From Cichorium intybus (lineage: Eukaryota; Streptophyta; Magnoliopsida; Asterales; Asteraceae), in the NCBI GenBank assembly GCA_023525715.1, contig CM042013.1:82147994-82211993 (forward strand): a DNA stretch of 64,000 nt, given 5' to 3'. Position 1 is the first letter of the stretch, and every line of letters begins with the position of its first letter. The notes beneath the pieces are model-generated. The model had not been told where the DNA came from and did not search any database. It saw nothing but the letters and a program-made list of their open reading frames with translations. Shown here piece after piece: positions 48,100 through 59,180 of this stretch. The translations under genes and the position numbers were made by a program.

Positions 48100-48890
48100 T
48101 TGTTTAGATCATTGATAAAATAAGTTTTAGGAATGTTAAAGGAGGTAAGTAAGTGAGATACATGTTCAAGAATAATGAGCTTGGAGTTGTACGAACCGTT
48201 TGATCATTTCGCCATCGAGACTTCGTCTTCAACTTGTTCCTCGTCACTTTCATCATTATGGACCAAACACATTTCACAGTATGTGCAATGTATATAGCTC
48301 CATGAGTTGGTCTTCGCATCTCTTCATCATTAGACCTTGAGGACCAGACTTGATGAGTCCTATCCCTTCACCAAAGCAAGTAGAGATATATTTTTAGCCT
48401 TCACGTTCACCTATTCGAGTTTCTTGGCATAGTAGGCTTCATCCTTGACTTTATCCATCTTTTCATTTTGTTTCTTTAGCATGCAGTCTCTGAGAGATGA
48501 TTCTTGCCAAAGCAGTAATTGTAGTCATAACCCAAATCTCCAATAATTTGTTTTCAGGTTTAGAAATAGGCTCAACATTGGTTTTTGGTTGATACTCAGA
48601 AGATTTTGTGAATGACTTTGATGGATTGGTGCTTCTGAAGCCAGTGGAGCTGCCACTTGGTCTCTTGACCAATCTCTTGTTAGATGAGTAGATAACAACC
48701 ACTTCGCTTTCTCATTAAATTCATATTTGATATCATCTTCATCATCTTCTTCTCTTTCCTCTTCACCATTCTCTGTCCTAGATATAAGTGTTATTGTGTG
48801 ACACTTGGCTTTGAGGAGGTTCAGTATGGTTGTGTTAAGCACATATTCCTTCCTTAAATGTTTGAGAACAATTCTCAAGGTGTGGTACCA
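48100..48890 (-). pseudogene. Inverted Copia gag fragment of the Copia-H family
   Basis: Minus strand reads KHLRKEYVLNTTI, FNEKAKWLLS, NKRLVKRPSGSSTGF, a zinc-knuckle-like YNYCFGKNHLS block with its first Cys changed to Tyr, then KQNEKMDKVKDEAYYAKKLE, stop, VNVKAKNISLLAL. This is the same gag as 41637-42340 but on the opposite strand. Whether it belongs to Copia-2 or a separate insertion cannot be decided here. Confidence 0.75.
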
Positions 48891-49578
48891 TTCTTGGAAG
48901 TTAGTATGGCTTAACTTATTTTTTCAAGGATAGTGTGTAAGGATAGTTCATACAGGGTGTTTGCATTTTGTGACATCTACAAAATATTACCAATGTTCAT
49001 TTAGTATTTTCAATATTTAATACTTTAATAATTAATACCCTTTATGTTTCTAAAACATTAATTAATAAAGTCCAGAATCCAAGTTGCAAAACAAGTAAAC
49101 AGTTAGGTAACCTTTTTCTCATGTACTTAATCTAACAATGTAGATAATGTTTATCAATTACATCCTATATAACTTTTAGTGTTATGGGATCCGTTAAACA
49201 ACATTTTGTTTGGTCGGCATGTTTGATCCTATTTATGCCTCAGTTCTCTCTTGCTTAGGTAACCTTTTTCACAAGAGATTGCCGATCAAATCATCCTTCT
49301 TGAAAAGACATGTGGATTTGAAATAACTAGCGGTTAGGTAACATTTTTTCCACTAGAAATCCAACACCACCTCGACCATCTTAAGACGAATCCAAGTGTT
49401 TAGGTAACCTCGACCATCATGTTAATGTTTGTGGTCAAAGATTATTACCATTTATCCTATACAACGATTTGATTTTTGATCACAACGAGAACCATTTTGA
49501 TCCTATAATAAACTTATTAAAATCTCCATTTTGATCCTTTACCATTTCAAAATTTTGACATTTAGAGTTTTAAGATAA
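48891..49578. other. AT-rich stretch beside the gag fragment
   Basis: No gene seen. The word TAGGTAAC recurs four times (about 49113, 49256, 49335, 49402), perhaps from a leader region of the neighbouring Copia. Confidence 0.3.
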
Positions 49579-49941
49579 GGGTGTGTTCGGCAAAATTAGC
49601 TGGTAGCTGGTAGTGTTTAGCTGTAAGCGGTTAGCGGTAAGCTGGAACCTGGTAGCGGTTAGCGGTTAGCCGGTAGCTGTGACTTTTATTACTGCATAAG
49701 TGTTCGGCAAAAGTAGCTGTTAGTTTTTAGAAGTGTAATTTAATATAAAAATCAAAAGCCAAACGCTAAACGCTCTCAAAAGCTAATTGGAATAGCTTTT
49801 GGATTATGAGCGTTTTGTTAAAAATAAAAGCTAAAAGCTCTTACTGCCGAACGAGGTTTTATCATTTTTTCCAGCATTTTCCTAAAAGTTAAACGCTAAA
49901 CGCTCCCAAAAGCTCTCAAACGCTGTATGCCGAACACGCCC
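49579..49941. mobile_element. 363-bp hAT-like TIR element
   Basis: Ends GGGTGTGTTCGGCA and TGCCGAACACGCCC, inverted with one mismatch. Subterminal repeats AGCGGTTAGCGGTTAGC and AAACGCTAAACGCTC. No coding sequence. The end type and size fit a hAT MITE, but I could not find a clear 8-bp duplication. Confidence 0.75.
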
Positions 49942-51587
49942 AAAACTATTTTATCTTCAAAACCATTTTGCGTCTTATTAAAATCTCCATTATAACCCTT
50001 TACCATTTCAAAACTATTTTGTTTTCAAAACAACTCTATAGGTGCTTAATTAGCCCAACATATTCCACCTTTAGACTAGTCCAAGTCGGACTGGGCTTTT
50101 TTGAACCGAGTTGGCTAGACCATTGATGATCACGAACTTGGGGCCGGTATCCAATCCGGTGTATGTTCATTTCTACCTAAGCTGTCTATTAGTTCTAATG
50201 TTTTGATACAGTGTTAGAATTATCTCAAGTTACTATTTATATAGGTTTAAACCGTACATAATGATATCATTGTAGTAATACGTCCCAACACTCGATGAAC
50301 AATCAAACAAAGGTTAACTAAGCTCATTAAGTTTTATCAAGTAGGTATTTACAAATGCAGGAATTCTTGAAATTGAGCATGCTGATTTTACTGGAATTGT
50401 AAGATGACATAGGGACTTCTTGTACTACCGTTATAACAGGTTTTGCTTGAATTGTTGGACGTCCCATGGGGATATTGCTTTTGTTTGTTGCAGAAAACAA
50501 AATGAAATGGTACAAGTGACTAGATGTTGAGTGGATATTGTTTCAGTACTCCATTTCTTTTCTCTTTTCACTTTCCTTCTATGATAGCAGCCATAATTCT
50601 TTCAAACCTCACATTTTATATGAAATGGTCACAAGATCTAGATGCGACCATGTTTCAAGGCCGGTCCATGTAAACTAATAGTAAATGTATTTTGATTTAT
50701 AAGTATTATGATTATTAGCTTTTCTTGCATAAACTGTTGCTCCAAAGATGCTGAAACTATGGTCATGTCATAAAATAATGTTGTAGGTCTGATTGCTACT
50801 TTTATTCTACTTATTATGTTAATTATGAATTATTTGTTAGATTTTATGCACTGTGCTTTCTTTAATTTGATGGTTTCATGGTTTTAGCATTTATAAATGT
50901 GCTTTCTTTTGATGGTTTTAGTCAGGGTAAAAGGTTTACTAGCCAGAAGGGTAATACGACACAAATTTACGTTTCATGAGCTTGCTATATCATGACATAT
51001 ACTGTCGTTGGGGAGAATCAGCATCAAGTTTATAAGTGACGGCTCTTCAATCCCTTTTTAGAAAACCTTATGTATAATTCTTTACTAACGTTTGGAACAT
51101 TGGCTTTGCATTGATCATATCATTGGATGAGTTATTGTTTCTTGCAATTACCCCTAAATTATTAGTTGACTTCAAAGTCGAACATTAAAAACACTATTTT
51201 TGATATAAAACATTCTCTTAGAAGTTTTTGGTCATTGGATTAATCTTCGTAGCGTGTTAGTGAATTAGGTAGGATGCAAGTAATGTCAACATCGAGTGTT
51301 ATAAGCTGATGCCATTTAACACCCATTAATGAAACCTTTTCTTTTTTTTTTCATCAAAAGTGAATTGCAATTTAAATATCATTTATGCAAGACGACAAAA
51401 GAAATGAAAATATAAATGTTATCTGAGCGATTGATTAATGGCGTTGGATTGCGAATGCAATAGCAGTCAACAAAACAATATATGTATTTGAAAAACCATT
51501 TGTAGTTCACTTGCATAAACGAATGGGAAATTTTCTTGATACTCCTCTTTGAGCTTGAACAAGAAAACCTGCTACTTCATCTTCAAC
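49942..51587. other. No recognisable feature
   Basis: Mostly single-copy-looking AT-rich sequence. A short open frame at 50327-50515 (minus) follows a splice-acceptor-like TTTGTTTGTTGCAG on the plus strand, but neither strand gives a protein I know. A site TTTTGATACAGTGTTAGA near 50202 is too poor to call a primer site with LTR. Confidence 0.4.
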
Positions 51588-52205
51588 TAGTGGGTACGGC
51601 CGCGCGTTGTGGCGGATTTATTAAACATACATTTTCAACACCATTTACATAATATAAACATATTATTTTTTTTAATTCCGTATTAACCCGCGACCATTAT
51701 TGTAATTTTCTCCTACATAATGATCATCTATGTAATATCGCTATTACACATTGACCATCTCTACAATATCGCTATTACTTAGGAACCATTTTTATACTAT
51801 AGGGACCAAAATAGTAACTAATACAAATTTTAAATTTCAAGGACCAAAACTGTACTTATTGAAATTAAAAACCATAAGGACCGTATCTGTAATTATCAAA
51901 TCTTAAAATTACATGGACCAAATTTGTAATTAATGCAAACTAAAAATTAAAAGAGCTAAATTTGTTAAAAGCCTAAACTAAAAAGTCTAAGGACTAAAAA
52001 TGTAATAAACCCATTTCCTGACTTTGAAAAGGATAGTATAATTTGGTTATGGTTAAATTTGAAAAATGTTAAAAGATGTTTCAACCGACGGAATAAACCG
52101 AAACCCACTAAACCGACAAAATAACACATTTAATTTTGTGGAAATAAGTGAAATTTTGTATCATAACATTCACCGCCCGTTGCATGGTGCGGGTACCCCC
52201 ATCCC
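51588..52205. repeat. Possible non-autonomous element with GC-rich ends
   Basis: Starts ACTAGTGGGTACGGCCGCG and ends near ACCGCCCGTTGCATGGTGCG. The ends are roughly inverted. Inside, the phrase GGACCAAA(A/T)TTGTAATT recurs four or five times (51800-51990). A similar GC-rich start ACTAGTGGGAGCTCGTGC occurs at 61087. The class is uncertain. Confidence 0.35.
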
Positions 52206-52823
52206 TAAAAACAAAACTATACGTTAAAAGGAAACTTTTTGCTTAATCGTAAATGATATCACTATACTACCAAACCGAATTACTCGAAAACCAAATAACT
52301 TATACCCAAAGGAAATTATTAGTGGAAAGAAAACTAATTAATCGCCGAACCTTGTTCCTCCTACCCAGGGCCGATTCGTTGATTTTAATGGCCTTATGCG
52401 AAGACAAAAAAATGGGCCCCTTAAAATATAACTTTTTTCTTGTAACCAAAATTCATTCATACTATAAAAATAAAAAAATAAAAAGACCTGTATTACAATA
52501 GATATTTAGGAGACATAATTTCTTAAAATTGATAAATCATACAACAATTTTATAATAATTGAATAAAAACTAAAAATTAAAGAAATAACAAAAAGTTTAA
52601 ATTTAGTTTATACCTCTTGAAAACTTGCAATTGATCAAAGTTCGAAAACTGTTGTTGCTGACCTGACGTTGCTGTAGGGTAACTTTACAGTGAAATCTTA
52701 TTATATAAATAATCATTCATTTGGGCTAGGGCAAGTAATAGGTTTGGGGTGGAAAACGGATCTCGTTCTGCTACGAATTGCTAAAAAACGCGGAAAAATA
52801 TTAAGCAACCTTGCCTCTTCCAA

Positions 52824-52869
52824 GTTTCAAACCGGAGACCTCAGCTTCCATTTACAACGCCTTTGCCAA
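52824..52869 (-). other. tRNA-like box A and box B motifs
   Basis: Minus strand: TGGCAAAGGCG fits box A and GTTTGAAAC fits box B with one mismatch, about 30 bases apart. Could be a SINE head or chance; no poly-A tail or paired cloverleaf was seen. Confidence 0.2.
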
Positions 52870-53235
52870 TTGATCCATCACTTTCTTGTATACCTATTTT
52901 GCAGACTTATTAAATATATTATATGTATACTGTATACATATAAAATTTCGGGCCCCTAGCCAACGCAGTCAATCGCGCGAGATAGCGCTGAGATAGTGTT
53001 TCGCGAGGTTAGGCCGAGATAGAAATCAAAATCTCGGTTAGTAATCTCGCCAGCGAGAATATCGCCGATAATGTCCGAGATTTGCCGAGATTTAGGAGCC
53101 CGAGATACCGATAATGTCCGAGATTTGCCCGAGATATCAGTAATGTCCGAGATGATGATGATGAGATTGGAGATGTAGTGGAAGAGCTTCATGAAGATGT
53201 GAATGCATTAAACGATGTTGACTCGGATGCAGAAC

Positions 53236-54264
53236 TGACATCGCAGCGGTCGTCATGCGGTCAAAAATAAGAAAAATAACCTCACTCTCACTTAGCATAG
53301 TGGAAGTCAGGGTCGATCCACAGGAGTTACGTGGTCGAGACAGGTGACAGATTACCAACTACAGTGTCACGCTACAGTCAGAGGACCTAGTTCCTAACTT
53401 TTGACTATCAATCCCAAAGAGTATAAACTAAACTAAAACTATCAACCAAACCTAGTCACTACTGAAATCAGAAGTACATCTCCAATTCAGAAGCAAACAA
53501 AGGCAATTCAAACATCAACACAATCCAAAGCATAAACTAAACCAATTATTAAAGTCCAAATGAACAGTCACTGACTAAGTTCAAACCAAAAAGCTAACCC
53601 TAGTTGGTCACTGAAATCAGCAAGGGAAATTAGTCCAATCAAGGTCATTCAAGCATCCAAACACAAAACAAACATTCACAATCCAATAACAAGCATAAGT
53701 ACCGAAAAACCAACACTTAACATAAACTGAATGATTATTATTAACCAAATGAAAATTAAAGATAAAAACACTAGCCACTATCACTAACTATTGAACTAAA
53801 TGAAAATTAAAGATAAAAACATAGAAATACCAAAAGATGGTTCTTAAAGCTGAATCTCGGAGTCAAAGAGCCTTGGGGTCGATTTTACACCAGGTCTTCG
53901 CTCGTTTTTTCGACCTAAAAGCCTCTATTTATAGTTGAAAAAATCTCGAGACCGCGCCGTGCTTTTATGGATCCCGCGTCGCCCGTAGGGGTTTATCCCC
54001 GTTTCTTCGGAATTTGAATGTTTTCCACCGCCTCATCACCGCGTCGCGCCTTGATGTTTTCCGCGGCGCGCGTACGTATTTTCCTGATTTTGCCTTGATC
54101 TTCAAACTTCTTCCAAATTGCACGCTTTTAGTCCCTGTTTTCATTATTTCTTTCCAAACAATTGCTGGCACGAAAAATGAGAATACCAGTAGATATGTGA
54201 TATAATTTCACTAAGAATAGGGCTCAACAACGACTAAAATATATGATATTACTAGGCGTTGTCA
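53236..54264 (-). repeat. 3' LTR of the ORFx element
   Basis: 1,029 bp. Minus-strand TATA box at 53925-53934, CpG words at 53950-54070. The polypurine tract AAGTGTGGGGTGTT abuts it at 54265-54280. Confidence 0.9.
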
Positions 54265-55269
54265 AACACCCCACACTTGTGCCTTGCTTGTCCCCAAGCA
54301 AGAGAGTTTTTAATAGATTTTAACTAAGATTCAAACAATTTTTGACTGTGTTCAGTTTCAAAGCTAATTGTCCCCAGAGTTAGAATTGAATAGTTCATGA
54401 AAACATAATCAGAATGTTGTTTGGAATTCATGGCTTTCTAGAGAGCCCTTGATTACAAATTTTTTGTTCACAATGAAGTGTACGTACTCATTCAGATTCT
54501 AAAGGCCATTAAAGAAGTCCATGACTTTCGATGTTGTCCGTGTAGCGAGCTTTCGGAAATACCATCCCAGACCAGACGATCTTAGGTGGCAAGGTGCATA
54601 AGGCCCACCCATTTTAGACCTACCGACTCGAACAACAAAGGCCACTGATTGATAATTCATTCCTAATTCTAATCCTAAAACAGTCCAATTTTCTAAACTC
54701 CTAAAACTCAACTTATTTGACTCAACTAATAGCATGATCACAACTACATAGTATCTCTCGAAAAATACTAATGCTATAAACAATCACAAACTATTCATTT
54801 CAAAATTATAATCTAATAAATTTTTTTAAAAAGTTGCTAAAATTTTGAAAATCGGTCATTTCTGCAAAAAAACTAACTCTTTCGACCTTCCACACCCCAC
54901 ACTTAAAATCGTACAACGTCCCCGTTGTATAAAAATTAGATTCAAAACAAGGGAGAAATAGTTACCCCTTTGGACGGTAGATCGCTTGGTTGGTGCTCGG
55001 TATCACAGGTACAAAATACGAACAAAATGGTCCTCGATTTTGCGTTTGGGAGATGTAGCGCAACAGTGAACACGCCGGTAGTCAAAGCAAGTGGAGGGGG
55101 CACGGTGACCCCACACTTGCTTGGAACAACTCCTCCAACTTTTGGTATAACATGCATGACTCAACAAAAACATCAAAGGAAAACAGAATAAACAAATAAA
55201 ATATAAACAACTAAAAGATAGTAGTATCATAGGTTCAGTACATATATCCAAAAGAAGAAAAAGAAAAAG
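54265..55269 (-). other. Conserved 3' block of the ORFx element
   Basis: Matches 38876-39812 of the composite Athila on the opposite strand, including the intact 71-codon frame (54942-55157) and repeated AAGTGTGGGGT words (54893, 55110). Treated as non-coding. Confidence 0.65.
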
Positions 55270-55531
55270 AAAATACATCAATCGCCACCTGGTGGTCTGG
55301 AAGAACCAGCCTCATGATCATGAGCTCGGGTTGGGAATGGTCGGGGGCGGTGTCCCCATTGTGTAGCCAGATCCAAAAGTACCTCCCCAATCCACTCCAA
55401 CTGCTCCTCCATCCTCGCCACCCTGACCTCCAATCGTCTGAGCTCTGTCGCCTCCTCCTGCTGGCAAACTCCACAGATCTATCCAATCCCTCAGGGAACT
55501 GGAGAAACTGGTGGTCAAGTCTGAACGACAT
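55270..55531 (-). pseudogene. Short remnant of the gene downstream of the intron
   Basis: ATG at 55531 follows the predicted splice acceptor and reads MSFRLDHQFLQFPEGLDRSVEFA. A neighbouring frame then reads EATELRRLEVRVARMEEQLEW and ends AGSSRPPGGD with TGA at about 55277, a coherent amphipathic helix. A 1-base shift probably joins the two. By position it replaces the env-like gene of the composite Athila, and it resembles a shortened version with a coiled-coil tail. Sequence similarity to the env-like protein is too weak to prove this. Confidence 0.4.
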
Positions 55532-55858
55532 CTGCACAAAAGAAATTTTTTTTTGCAATTTAAGTCCTTTTCTTCCCCACCGCACCGCGGCGCGGCCTAA
55601 GAACTATGGCGCGACGCAGCGAGCGGCTGTTTCCAATTCCAAGTCCAAAATCACTATTTAACCTGTTTAAACTCAATCCACATACATTACAAGGTAGCCT
55701 AAGTGCCGACTAACTCATCTAGGGTCATTATTTGGTAAAATAAACACCCTACGAGTCAGCATTGGCGATTTCTAAGTTTTTGAGTTTTTGGAGAAATCAA
55801 CCAAATCAACTGCCTAATCACTAGTTTTAACAAGTAAAAGCTAGTTAGAATGACGTAC
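55532..55858 (-). other. Predicted 327-bp leader intron
   Basis: Minus strand: exon end CTACCAAG, donor GTACGTC at 55858, acceptor TTTTGTGCAG ending at 55532, immediately before ATG. Same place and nearly the same length as the predicted intron 36993-37327. Confidence 0.45.
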
Positions 55859-55934
55859 CTTGGTAGTAGGAATGAAATGAGCAAGAAAAACACGAGAAAT
55901 TTTTCGATGATCAGAGCTCCGAGGCGTGGTGTGT

Positions 55935-56140
55935 GTGAATAGTGTCGCGGCTTACCTTAATATCGAAGGAATCCGACTGATCAAATCCCGCGACGCAGAT
56001 ATGAGCAGCCCGCGACACGCGTGTTCCCAAATCAACCCCTACGCATCGGGTTGGTTTACGATCCCGCGGCGCGCTATTTTCCTGACCGCGATGCGGTCAT
56101 CAAAGTTCCATTTTTCTTCAAATCAACCCCACACTTGCCT
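55935..56140 (-). promoter_or_regulatory. CpG-word cluster upstream of the internal exon
   Basis: Minus strand words: GCATCGCGG, GCGCGCCGCGGG, ACGCGTGTCGCGGG, GCGTCGCGGG within 170 bp, plus CAAGTGTGGGGT at about 56130. Same placement as 36680-36825. No clear TATA box follows. Confidence 0.45.
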
Positions 56141-56220
56141 TGGACCAATAATACCTGCAAATGACGATGATATAATTTCCTAATTACTCCTAAGAATACA
56201 GTACCTAACCTATGAAAAGA

Positions 56221-56268
56221 TGGGTTGCCTCCCAACAAGCGCTAAGTTTAACGTCTTCAGCCAGACGT
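56221..56268 (-). ncRNA. Tandem hairpins after ORFx (second element)
   Basis: Minus strand: hairpin 1 ACGTCT-GGCTGA-AGACGT (perfect 6-bp stem), spacer TAAACTTAGCGCTTGT, hairpin 2 TGGG-AGGCAA-CCCA. Compared with 36594-36609, the outer C-G pair of stem 2 is replaced by T-A, keeping the pair. Confidence 0.65.
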
Positions 56269-56284
56269 ATTATTCCTTCTACAG

Positions 56285-57523
56285 CTACGGTGGATCGTAC
56301 GCCTTCTTCCTTTGCTGATTTTCAGTCACCACCGTCCCTTCGTTGTCCCAATGTTCCTCTAACTTTCCTAGGTCGAATGGCTTGCCGGTTCTCCTGTTGC
56401 TGTCTGGTTGCCATCTTTTGATTACTTCCCGTGAGTGCTTGGAGATAGCTTTGAACCTCTAAACTCGGTCCTTCCTTCTGCATCTCTTCAAGGTCAAAGG
56501 CTTGACATGAAGCGCGCCCAGTGCTGCTTCCAGTAGTTGTTCCACACCTCGTTTACTAGTGTCTCGCATGCTATCTTCAGGTTGCAATTTTGGCTTGAAG
56601 TACCAATAAAAAATTTTCAATCGAATGGGATCGGAAGGCAACATGTCAGGATGCTTCCATATGTCCTCGTCGATGGTATTGATTACATCTAATTTTCCAT
56701 TCATGAATGGATCATGAGTGGTGATAAAATCATGTTTATTGCTTTCAAATATCAATTCGCCAGCATCAACTTCTTGATCATCGTCCAACAGGTGGATCGG
56801 GACCAAGAGTGAGCGACTAGTTGGATCTGGTGGTGGTATAAAGTCACCCATCACCAAATCCTTATTTTCAAAACTTTCAAAATTTTCAAAAATTATAGGT
56901 TCGGGGGTAGTATTGTCATCTACAACCCCTTCCCCAATAGTATCAACAACTTCAACAATTTCGGGAGTCGTTGGGTTGGGGTCTGTAATGTCACTTACAG
57001 CCCCCTCCACAACATTCTCATCAACCAAATTTTCTGATGATGGTACAGATTCGCACATCACCAGATCAACATCAAAAACATCAAAAACTGTTGAGTCAGA
57101 GGTAGCATTGTCACCTACATCCTCTTCCTCAACAACATTTTCGACCATCTCTGTGGTCTCTTTACTTTCCCAAGGTGCGTGTCCTTCCATCACATGTTCA
57201 GGTGATGTAGGCTCACACACATAATCATTGGTATAAAAATCACTCGCCTCAGGTTCTGGCGAGGGTGGTGAACATTTCCAACTTTCCTCTAACTTATCTA
57301 AAGAAGCTTGCAATCTTACAAGAGCATCAGCCTGGTCCTTCTACACTTGGTGGGTGTTATACATGAGTACCCAAAGTCGGGCCCAAATTGCAGGATTTTT
57401 AGGTTGAGATGACTCCTCGGTCCGCCATCCATTGTCATCGAATGATCCATTGTAGCAATCATCCTCGTAATAGTTGTTGGCTGGATAATAATCATACTGA
57501 TCCGGGTACATGTAATCGCCGAT
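56285..57523 (-). pseudogene. ORFx, second copy
   Basis: Collinear with 27667-28918 over its whole length. The start ATG has become ATC (57521-57523); the next ATG is at 57509-57511 (MYPDQYDYY). Stops: one TAG near 57342 (HQV then stop then KDQ) and one TAG near 56460 (RRKDRV). Open through the position where the other copy has its frameshift (VEEEDVGDNATSD). Conserved blocks: NNYYEDDCYNGSFDDNGW, PPSPEPEAS, RSLLVPIHLLDDDQ, KLDVINTID, ALGALHVKP. Ends YDPP then TAG, 20 bp before the first hairpin. Function unknown. Confidence 0.75.
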
Positions 57524-57621
57524 TATGAGGACGTACACATACCAAAAACCAAAAAACTAAAATCAAACATCAAAAATCAGAAACTAAGTCCTACAGATCA
57601 CCTACTCTCAAGCTTACAACT

Positions 57622-57641
57622 CCCCGGCAACGGCGCTAAAA
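57622..57641 (-). other. Primer-binding site of the ORFx element
   Basis: Minus strand TTTAGCGCCGTTGCCG followed by GGGA, two bases inside the 5' LTR; one change from the canonical Athila site. Confidence 0.8.
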
Positions 57642-57643
57642 TT

Positions 57644-58738
57644 TGACATCTCATCAGTCGTCATGCGGTCAAAAATAAGAAAAATAACCTCACTCTCACT
57701 TAGCACAGTGGAAGTCAGGGTAGATCCACAGGAGTTACGTGGTCGAGACAGGTGACAGATTACCAACTGCAGTGTCACGCTACAGTCAGAGGACATAGTT
57801 CCTAACTTTTGACTATCAATCCCAAAGAGTATAAACTAAACTAAAACTATCAACCAAACCTAGTCACTACTGAAATCAGAAGTACATCTCATATTCAGAA
57901 GCAAACAAAGGCAATTCAAACATCAACACAATCCAAAGCATAAACTAAACCAATAACTAAAGTCCAAATGAACAGTCAATGGCTAAGTTCAAAAAAAAAA
58001 TCTAACCCTAGTTGGTCACTGAAATCAGCAAGGGAAATCAGTCCAATCAAGGTCATTCTAGCATCCAAACACAAAACAAACATTCACAATCCAATAACAA
58101 GCATAAGTACCGAAAAACCAACACTTAACATAAACTGAATGATTATTATTAACCAAAACAGATTCCAAGGTTCCAAAACAGTAACAAACACTGGAAAACT
58201 AAAACTAAAAGACTCAATCTCAATGGTTGTCACTCCCAAGGACACTAGCCACTATCACTAACTATTGAACTAAATGAAAATTAAAGATAAAAACATAGAA
58301 ATACCAAAAGATGGTTCTTGAAGCTGAATCTCGGAGTCAAAGAGCCTTGGGGTCGATTTTACACCAGGTCTTCGCTCGTTTTTTCGACCTAAAAGCCTCT
58401 ATTTATAGTTGCAAAAATCTTGAGACCGCGTCGCACTTTTATGGATCCCGCGTCGTGCGTAGGGGTTTATCCCCGTTTCTTCGGAATTTGAATGTTTTCC
58501 ACCGCCTCATCACCGCGTCGCGCCTTGATGTTTTCCGTGGCGCGCGTACGTATTTTCCTGATTTTGCCTTGATCTTCAAACTTCTTCCAAATTGCACGCT
58601 TTTAGTCCCTGTTTTCATTATTTCTTTCCAAACAAGTGCTGGCACGAAAAGTGAGAATACCAGTAGATATGTGATATAATTTCACTAAGAATAGAGATCA
58701 ACAACGACTAAAATATATGATATTACTAGGCGTTGTCA
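57644..58738 (-). repeat. 5' LTR of the ORFx element (1,095 bp)
   Basis: Same length as the composite Athila 5' LTR. Minus-strand TATA box at 58399-58408, CpG words at 58420-58555. Confidence 0.92.
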
Positions 58739-59180
58739 CGAACTCGTGGATTGCGATTAGATTTATGTTTGATACGTTGACACTTTTCATATTAGAATAC
58801 TATCAATGTTTTATATGACATTTTTATGCAACTTTTTGTGATATTAATTCTACGTAGTATTAATAGTCTAAAAGTAACAAAAAAAACCCCGATATACCAC
58901 CGCTATACCACCGCGATAAACGCTAAATTGAATCTCGCTAGGTGACCGCTATAAGGTTTATGGCTGAGATAACTGCATAGCCCCCAGCCTACACGGGCCC
59001 TGTGTAGTCACCCACCCGACACTTGCACAGGGCCGGCCCTGCTCCTACCCCCTAATAGAGTCCACATTATTGCTCGGATACACCACTAGTAAGTATGTGT
59101 GTATGTGCGCACACACTTGGGGGGAGGGGGCATGGAGGGGATAATGAGTTAGTGATAGATTGAAAATGCAATATGATTAA

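Larger units (their letters stand above)
53236..58738 (-). mobile_element. Non-autonomous Athila relative carrying ORFx (5.5 kb)
   Basis: LTRs 57644-58738 (5') and 53236-54264 (3', with a ~66-bp internal deletion). Target repeat AGAAC/CGAAC, one mismatch. Minus-strand order: LTR, primer site, ORFx, hairpins, CpG words, leader exon, 327-bp intron, short ORF, conserved 3' block, polypurine tract, LTR. No gag, protease, RT or integrase is present. Its LTRs belong to the same family as 26459-27553, so an autonomous Athila could supply the missing proteins in trans. Confidence 0.88.
52961..58980 (+). mobile_element. Second ~510-bp hAT element, opened by the ORFx Athila
   Basis: Ends CAACGCAGTCAATCGCG (52961) and AACTGCATAG (58980), matching the ends of the element at 17097-17607 with a few changes. 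Flanks CCCCTAGC and CCCCCAGC are an 8-bp duplication with one change. Without the Athila it is about 513 bp. Plus-strand tail VVEELHEDVNALNDVDSDAEL (53172-53235) continues after the insertion as VDCD and TAG (58758-58760). The 3' flank (58761-58980) matches the other copy. A clustered phrase AATGTCCGAGATTTGCC repeats at 53070-53150. Confidence 0.82.
52366..59041. mobile_element. hAT-like element (about 648 bp) opened by a nested hAT and Athila
   Basis: Ends CAGGGCCGATTC at 52366 and GGGCCGGCCCTG at 59041, inverted over nine bases with one mismatch, with a perfect 8-bp duplication CTCCTACC (52358-52365 and 59042-59049). Removing the inserted 52961-58980 leaves about 650 bp with no open frame of note. 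Both the end type (CAGGG) and the 8-bp duplication fit hAT. Confidence 0.85.

Noticed and set aside
50202..50292. Possible minus-strand Copia LTR and primer site
   Set aside because: Primer match is poor and the would-be LTR would be about 80 bp with no partner.
50327..50515. Possible host exon with a splice-acceptor-like site nearby
   Set aside because: Too short, strand conflict between frame and acceptor, no recognised protein.
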